In this document: positions 16,058 to 24,493 of the stretch, piece by piece | Layout of the letters: each line of letters begins with the position of its first letter | Numbering within the stretch: position 1 is the first letter of the stretch | Source: Nostoc sp. PCC 7524 | Lineage (GTDB): Bacteria; Cyanobacteriota; Cyanobacteriia; Cyanobacteriales; Nostocaceae | Assembly: GCF_000316645.1 (NCBI RefSeq) | Contig: NC_019677.1 | Location: forward strand, 1-64,000 | Direction of reading: 5' to 3' | Length of the DNA stretch: 64,000 nt | Notes under the pieces: model-generated | What the model was told of the DNA's origin: nothing | The model's database searches: none | Seen by the model: the letters and a program-made list of their open reading frames with translations, nothing else | Position numbers and translations under genes: made by a program

Positions 16058-16297
16058 CTAACTCCCAGAGCCATAAATATCTTTTAATACAGCTTCTAGC
16101 CCCGCATTTAAATCTTGCAATGCTGCATCCAAACTATCATAACTTGCTTTTCCCTGCCAAAGCATTCCACCACAATCAAGTGCGCGTATAAAAGAATTGA
16201 GAGGACTATCTACGTCATAACCAATTTCAATCCAGCCTTCATCCTCATTGACCCAACGAGCAATATTTGGGTAAGTTTTTTCAAATGCAACTTTCAT
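16058..16297 (-). CDS. Hypothetical protein
   Basis: A 79-residue acidic protein (VNEDEGWIEIGYDVDSPLNS, then a helical C-terminal half). It resembles other small plasmid proteins by size only. It lies 89 bp downstream of the integrase stop, same strand. Confidence 0.5.
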   Translation of the reverse strand: MKVAFEKTYPNIARWVNEDEGWIEIGYDVDSPLNSFIRALDCGGMLWQGKASYDSLDAALQDLNAGLEAVLKDIYGSGS

Positions 16298-16386
16298 ATT
16301 TTTCTCCAGAGCTAATCACCCTTTACTCATCATCATCATCAGGCAAATACAACCCACTACTATTAGTCAGTTGGTTAACATTTACC

Positions 16387-17472
16387 TCAAAATCTCGGCA
16401 GTACCGTACCCGTACCTGCATCCTTTTTGGGACGAATATAAGTTTTGGTAGTATCAGACTTGGTATGCCCCAATTGGTCTTGCACATCAAACAGTGGTTT
16501 AATCTCCACTGCCCTCGTTGCATGAGAGTGCCTGAGCCAGTGACAAGAAAATTCTATTTTGGCTACCTCAGAGATATCTTGAATCAATCTTTTAATCGCG
16601 CGATCGCTCAATGGCAACCCGCGCTTTTTCGGGTCGGGTGACATATTGGGGAATACTGGCATCTTATCACTAGCCATACCCCGGTACTTTTTGAGCAACT
16701 TTGAAGTTTCATGGTCTAAGCCAATCTCGCGGTACTTCCCACCCTTACCCCGAAACTTAATTGTGTAATACCCACGCTGTCTATCTTCTGGTGCTGGGTC
16801 TGGTTGCCATTTAAAGTTGTGCCAATATAACCCCGGATAATCTTCTTTGGGTTGTCCTGGTTCATCACCTGGAATCGTTACCCGCCCCACTTCACCAACG
16901 CGCATTCCACTATAAAAAAGCAAACAAAAAACTAGCCAGTGTTTACCCCCCAACTGCTGGGCAGCTTGGGCTAGTTTCTTCATTTCCCAATCTTCTAGAT
17001 AACGCTCTGATTTGGGTAAATTACTGAAATTATCGTAATTTATGGTACTTGCTATATTCCGCAAAAAGTAACCAACATTTTCTCCACTCCCATAACTCCA
17101 AAGAGAGCGTAACATCAAAATCTGGTTTGATTTAGTATAAGGGGAAACCTCACCCCAACTAGCGATAAATTCCAGTAACTTTGGCTGCTGGATTAATCTG
17201 AAATCGGGTATACCTTGATGACGTACCCAATCAAGTAATTTTTGACCAAAACGATAGTATTTTCGCTTAGTTTGCTCCCGATTTTGGCTGCCTGCCCAAG
17301 CTAAGATTAACTCCTCATCATTACTCACAGCAGGTGTGCGGTAATAATATTGGCGAATGACCTCCGATACCAATTCTGGAGTTACTTGCGCTGAAGTATT
17401 TGGTTTTACAACTTCTCCTAATTTGGTAGGGAGAACTTCTACGGAGCTAACCTCAATATTAGTCACATCCAT
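16387..17472 (-). CDS. Tyrosine recombinase / integrase
   Basis: A 361-residue protein with an N-terminal SAM-like core-binding region (about 70-150) and a C-terminal catalytic domain. Visible catalytic elements are the first Arg (SGMRVGEVGRV), the HxxR box (HWLRHSHAT), and LGHTKSDTTKTYIRP with the second His and the nucleophilic Tyr. The enzyme cuts and rejoins DNA through a 3'-phosphotyrosyl link. It may resolve plasmid dimers or integrate an element; no att site is recognised. A 8-bp hairpin lies upstream at 17507-17536. Confidence 0.85.
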   Translation of the reverse strand: MDVTNIEVSSVEVLPTKLGEVVKPNTSAQVTPELVSEVIRQYYYRTPAVSNDEELILAWAGSQNREQTKRKYYRFGQKLLDWVRHQGIPDFRLIQQPKLLEFIASWGEVSPYTKSNQILMLRSLWSYGSGENVGYFLRNIASTINYDNFSNLPKSERYLEDWEMKKLAQAAQQLGGKHWLVFCLLFYSGMRVGEVGRVTIPGDEPGQPKEDYPGLYWHNFKWQPDPAPEDRQRGYYTIKFRGKGGKYREIGLDHETSKLLKKYRGMASDKMPVFPNMSPDPKKRGLPLSDRAIKRLIQDISEVAKIEFSCHWLRHSHATRAVEIKPLFDVQDQLGHTKSDTTKTYIRPKKDAGTGTVLPRF

Positions 17473-17506
17473 TGGAGAAATAAGGATTACGCCATGAGCA
17501 ATATAT

Positions 17507-17536
17507 AGCTTCCTAGAAGTGCCGTTTCAGGAAGCT
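17507..17536 (-). terminator. Hairpin upstream of the integrase
   Basis: AGCTTCCT...AGGAAGCT inverted repeat within an AT-rich stretch, between a DUF3122-type gene and the integrase. It could end the upstream transcript or serve as an operator. Confidence 0.4.
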
Positions 17537-17677
17537 TATATTTTATTCTAAAGCTTAAGTGGATGTGCTGGTATGAAGAGAACGCTTAACCAATGCTTTG
17601 GCTTTGGGGTTGGTTGTGATTTAGGTGTAGCATTTTGAGTGAGCCACTCAGCCTGAAAGTTTTGTTAGTTGCCAGGG

Positions 17678-18199
17678 TTAGTCAATCTCAGTTACTAGCC
17701 ATTGCCACTCGGTGACTACGGATTGAGGAATATTGAGAACCAATGGCTTTTCGCCTTGAACTGGTACATACAGTTTGAGTGCATCGGTGGTTGGCAGTTT
17801 GGGTAAAACATCAGTTAATTCATATTCCCCGACATTGGGGGCTGGTGCAGTTAAAGCGTAAGCATCGGATGCACTGAGTAATTTTCCTGATGTTGCCTCA
17901 ATTTCTAATGGTTGGGGGTGGGCAATTTCAACTACACCCGGAAACCCTACCAAGCGTAACCTTAAATCTCGAACTGGATTGTTGTAATTTTGTTTGAACA
18001 GTAGCACCTGCCAAGCGTAACCTTGTTTATCTTTAATAGATACTTGGGAGTGGTAGCGCAAAACACCAGGGGAATCATGATGTTGCCGTAGCAGTGCAAC
18101 AGCTGGTTCCACACCCCATCCACTAAAAGTCAAAGCTAGAAAGACTACTAGGGCGCAGTGCCAGAAATATTGTAGAAATTTTCGCTGCAAGTGACACAT
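17678..18199 (-). CDS. DUF3122-family exported protein
   Basis: A 173-residue protein with a hydrophobic segment (about 12-36, ending AVA) that looks like a signal peptide or anchor. The mature part (VSIKDKQGYAWQVLLFKQ, LRLRLVGFPGVVEIAHPQPLEI) matches, from memory, the cyanobacterial DUF3122 family. Function is unknown; a periplasmic or membrane-surface location is likely. It lies 27 bp after the gene at 18227, same strand. Confidence 0.7.
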   Translation of the reverse strand: MCHLQRKFLQYFWHCALVVFLALTFSGWGVEPAVALLRQHHDSPGVLRYHSQVSIKDKQGYAWQVLLFKQNYNNPVRDLRLRLVGFPGVVEIAHPQPLEIEATSGKLLSASDAYALTAPAPNVGEYELTDVLPKLPTTDALKLYVPVQGEKPLVLNIPQSVVTEWQWLVTEID

Positions 18200-18226
18200 C
18201 TTGTTAGTACATAAATATTACTAAAA

Positions 18227-18745
18227 TTATTGTTTCACTGGATGGTAAAGTTCAGTTCTAACATCCCATTCCCACCCCACGCTCATGGGGTCACGATTAC
18301 GCGACCAACTGATAAATTCTTTGGGGCTTAGTTTCTCTGTTTCTACAATCAGGCTTTGGGGACTAACACCAAGTCTTTGAGCTAAACTTTCATTTGTTCT
18401 GGGCTGTAGTTCAATTTGGGGTTGCTGGTATGAGTACGCTTGTCTGCGCGGTCTGGTGTTGTTGCTGTATCTCCCAGAAGTAATAGCCCTCTCCATGAGT
18501 TCCAGCTTCTTGGTAATTGTATCTAGTTTGGTTTCTAGCTTCTGTTCTAGCTGCTTAACTGCTAAACTACTAGGGGCAATATCGCTATCAATTTTGCTAT
18601 CAAACTGGGTGAGCAATTCTTCTAAGCCTTGCAACAAGGCGATTGTATGACCTTGACGATGTAGTTTAGATAGTTTTTTAACTGCTGGAATTAAAGCAGT
18701 AGGCACACGAATCATTTCACTGGGTGGGGTCTTGTGGTCAGTCAT
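18227..18745 (-). CDS. Plasmid-type regulatory or partition-like protein
   Basis: A 172-residue protein. The N-terminus (EMIRVPTALIPAVKKLSKLHRQ) looks like an RHH-type DNA-binding segment. A predicted coiled coil (VKQLEQKLETKLDTITKKLELMERA, about 64-90) and a C-terminal helix-turn-helix-like stretch (SLAQRLGVSPQSLIVETEKL) follow. Such proteins are common beside plasmid integrases in cyanobacteria. The exact role is unknown. Confidence 0.5.
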   Translation of the reverse strand: MTDHKTPPSEMIRVPTALIPAVKKLSKLHRQGHTIALLQGLEELLTQFDSKIDSDIAPSSLAVKQLEQKLETKLDTITKKLELMERAITSGRYSNNTRPRRQAYSYQQPQIELQPRTNESLAQRLGVSPQSLIVETEKLSPKEFISWSRNRDPMSVGWEWDVRTELYHPVKQ

Positions 18746-19220
18746 TTGATATCAAATTTGATAGCAATTAACTGATTGTAGAGTAAAAGCGGTCTTCTGA
18801 TTGCGATCCGCTAAATTCTTAGAGGAAAACTAGGCGATCGCCATATACGTTGATAACAAGCGGGAGAGGAAACCTCTACCGATGGTGTCGAGTCTGCCGT
18901 ACAGTCATAGGGTTCGGCATGATGCACAATCAAGTTAGGGTCTGTTGTGAAGGAATAGGGAGTTAATGCCCAAGCTGGTGCATGAGTTCAACTCTCCTCA
19001 GATCCACTTTTTATAGAAGAAGTAAATATACAGTAGCAACCGCTTTGGGACATGATTAACCCAGAGCGGTTATTGATTTGTAGAAAGTATTGGGATAATT
19101 GTCTTATTGTCGAGACTGGCGAATGGGCTGGTGTTACGATTTCAGTAACTTTTTGCCATGATGTCGTAGTTTTTTTAGGCTGATTATGTTAAATCTCCCC
19201 TAGCGATCGCAATAAATTTT
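18746..19220. other. Intergenic, structured, no gene
   Basis: Contains a GATATCAAATTTGATA palindrome before the 18745 gene, a dispersed TTCTTAGAGGAAAA motif, and a hairpin ACCGCTTTGGG/CCCAGAGCGGT at 19039-19070. The hairpin may mark a small RNA. No protein is supported. Confidence 0.4.
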
Positions 19221-19622
19221 ATGACTAACGAGATTGTGGAAAAACTTAAACAAGCCTCCGATGGTTTGTTAATGATGAGTGAATCAGAATATCCTTTTGA
19301 AGTGTTTTTGTGGTCTGGTGAGGCACAAGAACCGTTGACAAATCAAAAACTGCTGCAATTAACAGGACATTCCCCAGAAACATCAGTTGAAACCGTAGAC
19401 CTCGATTATTTCTTTCGTAACTGTGCTGTAGAAAAAGAATGGCACGATGAAGTGCAAAAACAAAATGTGCAGAAATTTCAAACACTTGTTACAACACTAA
19501 AGGATAATCTCACAGACATCAAAGTTTATCGTTTAGGTACGATAGATATTGATGTCTATATTGTTGGTAAAACTCCATCTGGTGATTTAGCAGGAATTTC
19601 TACTAAAGTTATAGAAACCTAA
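19221..19622 (+). CDS. nuiA: NucA inhibitor NuiA
   Basis: A 133-residue acidic protein starting MTNEIVEKLKQASDGLLMMS, with SEYPFEVFLW and the C-terminal LGTIDIDVYIVGKT. This matches the cytosolic NuiA inhibitor known from Anabaena, which blocks the sugar-nonspecific nuclease NucA by a very tight 1:1 complex. It is convergent with nucA and shares a bidirectional terminator with it. It probably protects the cell from nuclease not yet exported. Confidence 0.9.
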   Translation: MTNEIVEKLKQASDGLLMMSESEYPFEVFLWSGEAQEPLTNQKLLQLTGHSPETSVETVDLDYFFRNCAVEKEWHDEVQKQNVQKFQTLVTTLKDNLTDIKVYRLGTIDIDVYIVGKTPSGDLAGISTKVIET

Positions 19623-19640
19623 TCTATTCTTTAATTATTA

Positions 19641-19664
19641 GCCTGTCTGCAAATACAGACAGGC
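19641..19664. terminator. Bidirectional terminator between nuiA and nucA
   Basis: A perfect 9-bp stem GCCTGTCTG/CAGACAGGC with T-rich flanks on both sides, between two convergent genes. Confidence 0.8.
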
Positions 19665-19698
19665 TTTAGGTTTGACTTGAAATAACTATCTTTTAACC

Positions 19699-20562
19699 TT
19701 ACAAATTGTCAACTCTAGCCTCAATTACATTTTGAATAGAGGAAGAAACGTTAGAAAGAAAATCATAGGTAGTTCCAGTTGTCTTAAAAAGTCTTGCTTC
19801 TAGAGTGTCAACGCTAATTCTATAATCTTTCCAATCCGCATTTCTCACACCTTGCGTATTGGGTATATCAACAGTAATTACCCTGGTATTAGTAGTTACA
19901 CCACTCACTCCCAAACCTGGTCTATCTAAAATTACAATCACCTTATAAGTTCGGGCTGGGACGGTAACTTTGCCACCAGCAATTGTGGTTCTGTCACCAT
20001 TCGACCCTGTACCACCAGTGCCATAGGAACCTGAAATGATGTAGAGTTCCCTATTCTGTCCGGTTACTAAACTTCTAGAATAATTTTCTAGATTCGCCCA
20101 TACTCCCTGATTATTATCTGGGGCTTGAGGAATTATATTTGTCATAAAGAATGTAGCAGAATTATTGGCGATAGTATTTGTTCTATCTGCCGAAGGAGCC
20201 ATATGTCCTCTATCAAAGCCGCTACCTGTGTAATCGGAAGTCACAACTCGATAGCAGCCAGAAGGTAAGGCATCTGCACGAAAATCATCTTGACGAGGCG
20301 CACTTCCGAGCCATGATCGGTTTAACTGCCAACTCACCCAATTTGGTGTTCCTCGAAAACAGTTATGAGAGGTTGCATACTGAGCTTTGCTTAGTAATAA
20401 ATTACTGAAGCTAGTGTTAGCACCCGTAGGATTTCCCATTGTCAAATGAACACTTGAAGTTTGGGCAGTTAGAGGTTTTTGAAGATAATTAAGCAGAGCG
20501 AAAAATACTGTTGCTGGTACGGCAATAGCTAGAATAGCTCTGAAAAGCTTAGACTTCTTCAT
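19699..20562 (-). CDS. nucA: Sugar-nonspecific nuclease NucA
   Basis: A 287-residue DNA/RNA non-specific endonuclease. An N-terminal hydrophobic segment (about 8-25) directs export. The active-site signature DRGHMAPSADR (about 118-128) holds the general-base His, and the metal-binding Asn lies in the following NNSATFFMTNIIPQ region. Family members hydrolyse double- and single-stranded nucleic acid using one divalent metal. In Anabaena the secreted NucA is a nutritional or scavenging nuclease. The inhibitor gene is next door. Confidence 0.9.
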   Translation of the reverse strand: MKKSKLFRAILAIAVPATVFFALLNYLQKPLTAQTSSVHLTMGNPTGANTSFSNLLLSKAQYATSHNCFRGTPNWVSWQLNRSWLGSAPRQDDFRADALPSGCYRVVTSDYTGSGFDRGHMAPSADRTNTIANNSATFFMTNIIPQAPDNNQGVWANLENYSRSLVTGQNRELYIISGSYGTGGTGSNGDRTTIAGGKVTVPARTYKVIVILDRPGLGVSGVTTNTRVITVDIPNTQGVRNADWKDYRISVDTLEARLFKTTGTTYDFLSNVSSSIQNVIEARVDNL

Positions 20563-21128
20563 TTGTGAGTGTTATATGTATTTATTTGTTTAACTACAAT
20601 TGTTTGCGCTAAAGTTACAGAAATTAAGTAAAATTTAGCAATTGCAATGTAGCTTGGGTTTTATAAGAATAGGTAAATAAGCAGTAAACGCCACATTAAC
20701 GTTTAGTAATCATTTAGGTGATTGCTTTAAATTAAAATAATAAAAACTATCAGAAATTTATGTGTTATTTAGTCCAAAAAATGATGATTATCTAGTAGCC
20801 TATTGCTAATTTTTCTAGAGGGAAGTCAGCAATAAGTAGAGTGAGAGTTGCGGCGATTCTCCTTTGGAGAGGCAGGGACAACGCGCAAACCGCAGTGCTG
20901 GAAGCAATCGCTTTGTTACTCCTGAGCGATCGCCAGGGTTTAGGGCGTAAGCTCTTTTCTTAGAGGAAAAGTCAGCGATACCTACGGTAAGCTACGCTAA
21001 CGCCTAGAAACTAAATTTCCCAGCAGGATTTACTCAAGTTGAGGTTCATGATTATACTCATCAAGAGATAGGCTGTACTATCAGCTAAAATAATCGCGAT
21101 CGCTACTTGTAAGGCTCATCTAGAAAGT
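20563..21128. other. Intergenic, no gene seen
   Basis: An AT-rich first half (nucA promoter side) is followed by HIP1 octamers, a TTCTTAGAGGAAAA motif near 20957 and small dispersed repeat fragments. No reading frame is supported. Confidence 0.5.
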
Positions 21129-21608
21129 ATGGCAAACTACCGCTTTTTGACTATTTGGCAATTAGATGCGCCTATTGAGAAGGTTTGGGATGCAATTATC
21201 CATTCTGAACGCTGGCCAGATTACTGGAAAGCGGTCGAAAGCGTAGTTGAGCTACAGGTAGGTGAACCGAGTGGGGTAGGGAACATTCGGCGTTTTACTT
21301 GGAAAACTCCCCTGTCCTATAAACTGGCCTTTGACACTTGCATTCAGAGAATTGATGCTCCTGTTTTAATGGAAGCAGTTGCCCACGGTGAAGTAGAAGG
21401 AGTGGGTTTATGGGAATTAGAAGCAGTCGAAAATGGCACAATTGTTCGCTATACCTGGACTGTGAAAACTACCAAACTTTGGATGAATCTACTAGCAATT
21501 TTCATTCGCCCCTTGATGGAATGGAATCACAACGTCATCATGCACCAAGGCGGCAAAGCAATGGCTCAACTCTTGAATGCACGTCTTTTAAGGAATGAAT
21601 CATATTAG
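21129..21608 (+). CDS. SRPBCC-family (polyketide cyclase-like) protein
   Basis: A 159-residue protein. The N-terminus FLTIWQLDAPIEKVWDAIIHSERWPDYW is the classic START/SRPBCC beginning, with IRRFTWKTPLSYKLAFDTCI and YTWTVKTTKLWM further on. The fold forms a deep hydrophobic pocket for lipids or aromatic compounds. No ligand can be named. Length is usual for the family. Standalone gene. Confidence 0.8.
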   Translation: MANYRFLTIWQLDAPIEKVWDAIIHSERWPDYWKAVESVVELQVGEPSGVGNIRRFTWKTPLSYKLAFDTCIQRIDAPVLMEAVAHGEVEGVGLWELEAVENGTIVRYTWTVKTTKLWMNLLAIFIRPLMEWNHNVIMHQGGKAMAQLLNARLLRNESY

Positions 21609-21626
21609 AAAAAACATGACATCGCT

Positions 21627-21977
21627 CTACACGCTATCATCCATCCAGCCGCACTCAGGGCAATCCCAATGTACCCGTGCTGTGTAATCTCGGTCAAACG
21701 TAAAGCCGCATTGGGGACACTTGCCAGTAAATAAAGGATGGGTATCTAGCAATTCTAGCTGTTGCTGTTGTGTCCATTGCTGTTGGGGCTGCAAAATCAA
21801 CTCGCCATTGTAATAGGTTGCCCCTTCTGGTTGCCATAGTTCTTCTGCTTCGGCGTTGGGGTCTTCTCGAAAATCTAGGCAACTATCACCGTCTACCCCA
21901 TCTGGGTGAACGGCACAGACGAGGTGGGGGTTATGGGCATATAGGAGACAGCGATCGCACTCTGGGATTTTTGGCAT
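21627..21977 (-). CDS. Cysteine-rich zinc-ribbon protein
   Basis: A 116-residue protein from MPKIPECDRC (a start 24 bases upstream is open but less likely). The C-terminal CPQCGF...CPECGW pair (about 93-112) is a zinc ribbon. The N-terminal ECDRCLLYAHNPHLVCAVHPDG...CLDF holds four more Cys and two His. It is similar to small cyanobacterial proteins of unknown function; metal binding is the only firm inference. Confidence 0.65.
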   Translation of the reverse strand: MPKIPECDRCLLYAHNPHLVCAVHPDGVDGDSCLDFREDPNAEAEELWQPEGATYYNGELILQPQQQWTQQQQLELLDTHPLFTGKCPQCGFTFDRDYTARVHWDCPECGWMDDSV

Positions 21978-22150
21978 AGTACCAGTGTACTGCTTTATCA
22001 CAAGCGATGCCTACGCACTCTTTGAATTTTTCCTCTAAGAATATCGCCAAGCAATGACGAATTGCCCACAAGATAAGCGTTCGCTTGCTTTGGATACTAT
22101 TTTTTAGTACATTTGTATTTACTGAACTGCTGAGAGTAAGCCATACAGAG

Positions 22151-22180
22151 TCCCTACCGAAAGTGTGGGGATTTTATTTT
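22151..22180 (+). terminator. Possible terminator
   Basis: TCCCTAC...GTGGGGA hairpin with a GAAA-type loop, followed by TTTTATTTTG. It lies about 85 bp before the monooxygenase-like gene. Confidence 0.45.
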
Positions 22181-22264
22181 GTTGGCGGGGGTGCATTCAC
22201 AGTAGCTATTGACTATGAACTGTTGGCTATGGACTAATGACTAATAACTAATAAGCATTGACTA

Positions 22265-22591
22265 ATGACTAACCAAACCATTCATGTTGTAGCTCGTTTT
22301 GTGGCTTTACCCGATAAAGTAGAAGAACTCAAAGCTTTATTATTGGGACTGATTGAACCAACTGGGCAAGAAGCAGGTGTGATTAAATATCAACTTTTAC
22401 AAAATCAATCAGATCCAACAGATTTTACTTTTGTAGAAGAGTGGGAATCCGAGGCAGCACTGGATACTCATTTAGCGTCACGCCGTCTGCAAGTACCAAT
22501 AGCCAAGCTAGAAGGATTAATAGCTACGCCCCCAGATATCCGCCGTTATTCTCTTTTGGCTGGGATTCCTAGTATCCCACTGGCGGAATAG
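22265..22591 (+). CDS. Antibiotic-biosynthesis-monooxygenase-domain protein
   Basis: A 108-residue protein of the ABM/YgiN type: VVARFVALPDKVEELKALLLGL, GVIKYQLLQNQSDPTDFTFVEEWESEAALDTHLAS. These dimeric ferredoxin-like proteins include quinol and heme monooxygenases that need no cofactor. The substrate is unknown. Confidence 0.8.
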   Translation: MTNQTIHVVARFVALPDKVEELKALLLGLIEPTGQEAGVIKYQLLQNQSDPTDFTFVEEWESEAALDTHLASRRLQVPIAKLEGLIATPPDIRRYSLLAGIPSIPLAE

Positions 22592-22793
22592 TTGTATAGA
22601 ACACTGTCGGGGCTTGAGGGCGATGCCTACGGCGGTAAACTACACTCTTAATTCGAGCGATCGCAAGTAGCGTCTCGTTCGCGGAGCGTCTCCGACAGGA
22701 GAAGAGAGGAAAACCCAAGCGTAGGCGATAGTCCACCGTAGGCATCGCACAGTGGAGACTTTTCCTCTAAGAATTTGATTTTATAGCTACTTT

Positions 22794-23276
22794 CTACCTC
22801 GAAGAGCGCATTTCTTGCTGGCGCATGGGCATAGCGTCAATTTGCTCAAAAATTGCTGTCGCTTCGACTGGTGTAGTATCACTGCGCTTAACACCACCAT
22901 CTTTGCCTACCAAAATAACGCGGAAATTATCTTTGTCAACTCCAAAGCGATCGCGCAAATTGGCCACAGAAGATTCATCTATTAACTGTCCGTTGGCATA
23001 GCTTTTATCTGTTGCCAAAACCTGAACCAGAACTAAATCCCGTTCTGTAAAACCGTTTTGGTGCTGCTCAAATAACTGCATCTGTTGCTGATATGTACGG
23101 TTATCAACAGACGGTGCAAATACTAATAGCACGCGGTTTTGCCATTTTTGGGAACTGAGGTTAAATGAAGACATTTTGATGGCTTGGGTTGAACCTTGGG
23201 CAGTACCACCAATGCTGACTGGCGATAGGGCTATAGACGCGGTGAGGGTCAGGGCGATTAATACTGAGTTATTCAC
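22794..23276 (-). CDS. DUF4174-type exported protein
   Basis: A 160-residue protein with a signal-like start (VLIALTLTASIALSPVSIGGTA, to about residue 27). The mature part (QNRVLLVFAPSVDNRTYQQQ, NFRVILVGKDGGVKRSD) looks like the thioredoxin-like DUF4174 family but lacks a CxxC. A periplasmic role is likely; function is unknown. Confidence 0.65.
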   Translation of the reverse strand: MNNSVLIALTLTASIALSPVSIGGTAQGSTQAIKMSSFNLSSQKWQNRVLLVFAPSVDNRTYQQQMQLFEQHQNGFTERDLVLVQVLATDKSYANGQLIDESSVANLRDRFGVDKDNFRVILVGKDGGVKRSDTTPVEATAIFEQIDAMPMRQQEMRSSR

Positions 23277-23480
23277 TTCGGCGTTTGAGATGAACTTTCC
23301 ATCATTTCAAAGTATCATTAGTTTCCCCGCTCTGACTCTACCTGATGATTGAATAAGTGTAATGCTTACCCACAAGAGCATAGACGGCATCGCTGCTTTG
23401 GTGTTTATCCTCTAAGAATTTCAGGAGACAGGCGATCGCTTATAGTTTGGTTTTTCCTCTAAGAATTTTCTGGGGGTGCG

Positions 23481-23891
23481 TCATTGAGATTGAAAAAACT
23501 GCTTGATGAAGTTGAGATATCCTTGTCGTCCACCTCTATTAGTCCACAGTTTAATTGACGATTGAATTCGTTTGAGGCAGTCTACGATTTCTGCCACAGT
23601 CTTGGGTGTTATCTGTTCGTCAAGTGTTTGAATTGTGTTGTCTGAAATGGAGGTTCGTCCTAAGTGTAATTCACAAATTGCCTTTACTTGTGTAGCGACT
23701 TGGGCTGATATTCCTCTAATTGGACGTGATGCGCCTGACCTACCTTGAGCTTCGGCACTATAAACACGGATTAATGATTCAATTGCTGTCATGACTTCAG
23801 CATCAATCAAATCCGGTCTTTCTTGATAGACTTGCATGATGACAAACTCTATATTCTGTAGAACATCTAAATGTTGGGTTTCTACGCTCAT
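23481..23891 (-). CDS. Conserved hypothetical protein
   Basis: A 136-residue, largely helical protein (VLQNIEFVIMQVYQERPDL, LIDAEVMTAIESLIRVYSAEAQG). It resembles cyanobacterial helical proteins of unknown function. No motif points to an activity. Neighbours on both sides are unrelated. Confidence 0.55.
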   Translation of the reverse strand: MSVETQHLDVLQNIEFVIMQVYQERPDLIDAEVMTAIESLIRVYSAEAQGRSGASRPIRGISAQVATQVKAICELHLGRTSISDNTIQTLDEQITPKTVAEIVDCLKRIQSSIKLWTNRGGRQGYLNFIKQFFQSQ

Positions 23892-23953
23892 GATTACGAT
23901 TTTATCTGTAGTTTTAACTGAGTTGATAGTCTGTGCAAGTAACTTTGCAGCTA

Positions 23954-24391
23954 CTAACTTTGAGCTAATTGTTCTATAAGTTGCAGTATATGCTTCTCAA
24001 TTTGCCCAAGGGCAACTGTAGCAGAGGTTTGATCGATATCATGGACTAACCAGTATTCAATTGCATCTGCCCATTGGGGAAAGCGTTCATTCATCAATGG
24101 ACGATGTTCCAACTCATCTAATGCAATAACTCTAGTAGCTGATTGAAAATCTTGCTCACTGGCTGCTAGTGGAAACCGTTCATCATCAGGTAGGTTTACC
24201 AATCGCACTGCTAAAGCCTCAGCCGCATACCGGGAAATTGTCCCCACATTGTTAACACCGCGCTCAAGTGCTAACCCTCTAGAGTCAGCCTGCCAATCTA
24301 AACCCTGTTTGGTAGCCAACCAATTAAAAAGATGTTCGGCAAAGCGGCTGCGGTAGTAGTTGCCTGTACACAAGAATAAGATTTTATTCAT
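23954..24391 (-). CDS. Low-molecular-weight phosphatase-like protein
   Basis: A 145-residue protein. I chose MNKILFLCTG as start because the CX5R phosphate loop (CTGNYYRSR) must lie at the N-terminus in this family; a start 81 bases upstream is open. The fold is that of LMW protein-tyrosine phosphatases and arsenate reductases. The usual C-terminal DP catalytic acid is not obvious (LVHDIDQTS), so activity is uncertain. Confidence 0.7.
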   Translation of the reverse strand: MNKILFLCTGNYYRSRFAEHLFNWLATKQGLDWQADSRGLALERGVNNVGTISRYAAEALAVRLVNLPDDERFPLAASEQDFQSATRVIALDELEHRPLMNERFPQWADAIEYWLVHDIDQTSATVALGQIEKHILQLIEQLAQS

Positions 24392-24493
24392 TGAGTTGAC
24401 CAAATTCAGTAAGCCTACGAGCTTTTTACTGGTAAATGGGGTAATTGGCAAGATATCTAGGCTACTTTTCACATGGTTGCAATGGGGTTTCCT

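Noticed and set aside
18880..19015. tRNA- or tmRNA-like T-arm (GAGTTCAACTC)
   Set aside because: No acceptor stem, anticodon or tag frame could be found around it.
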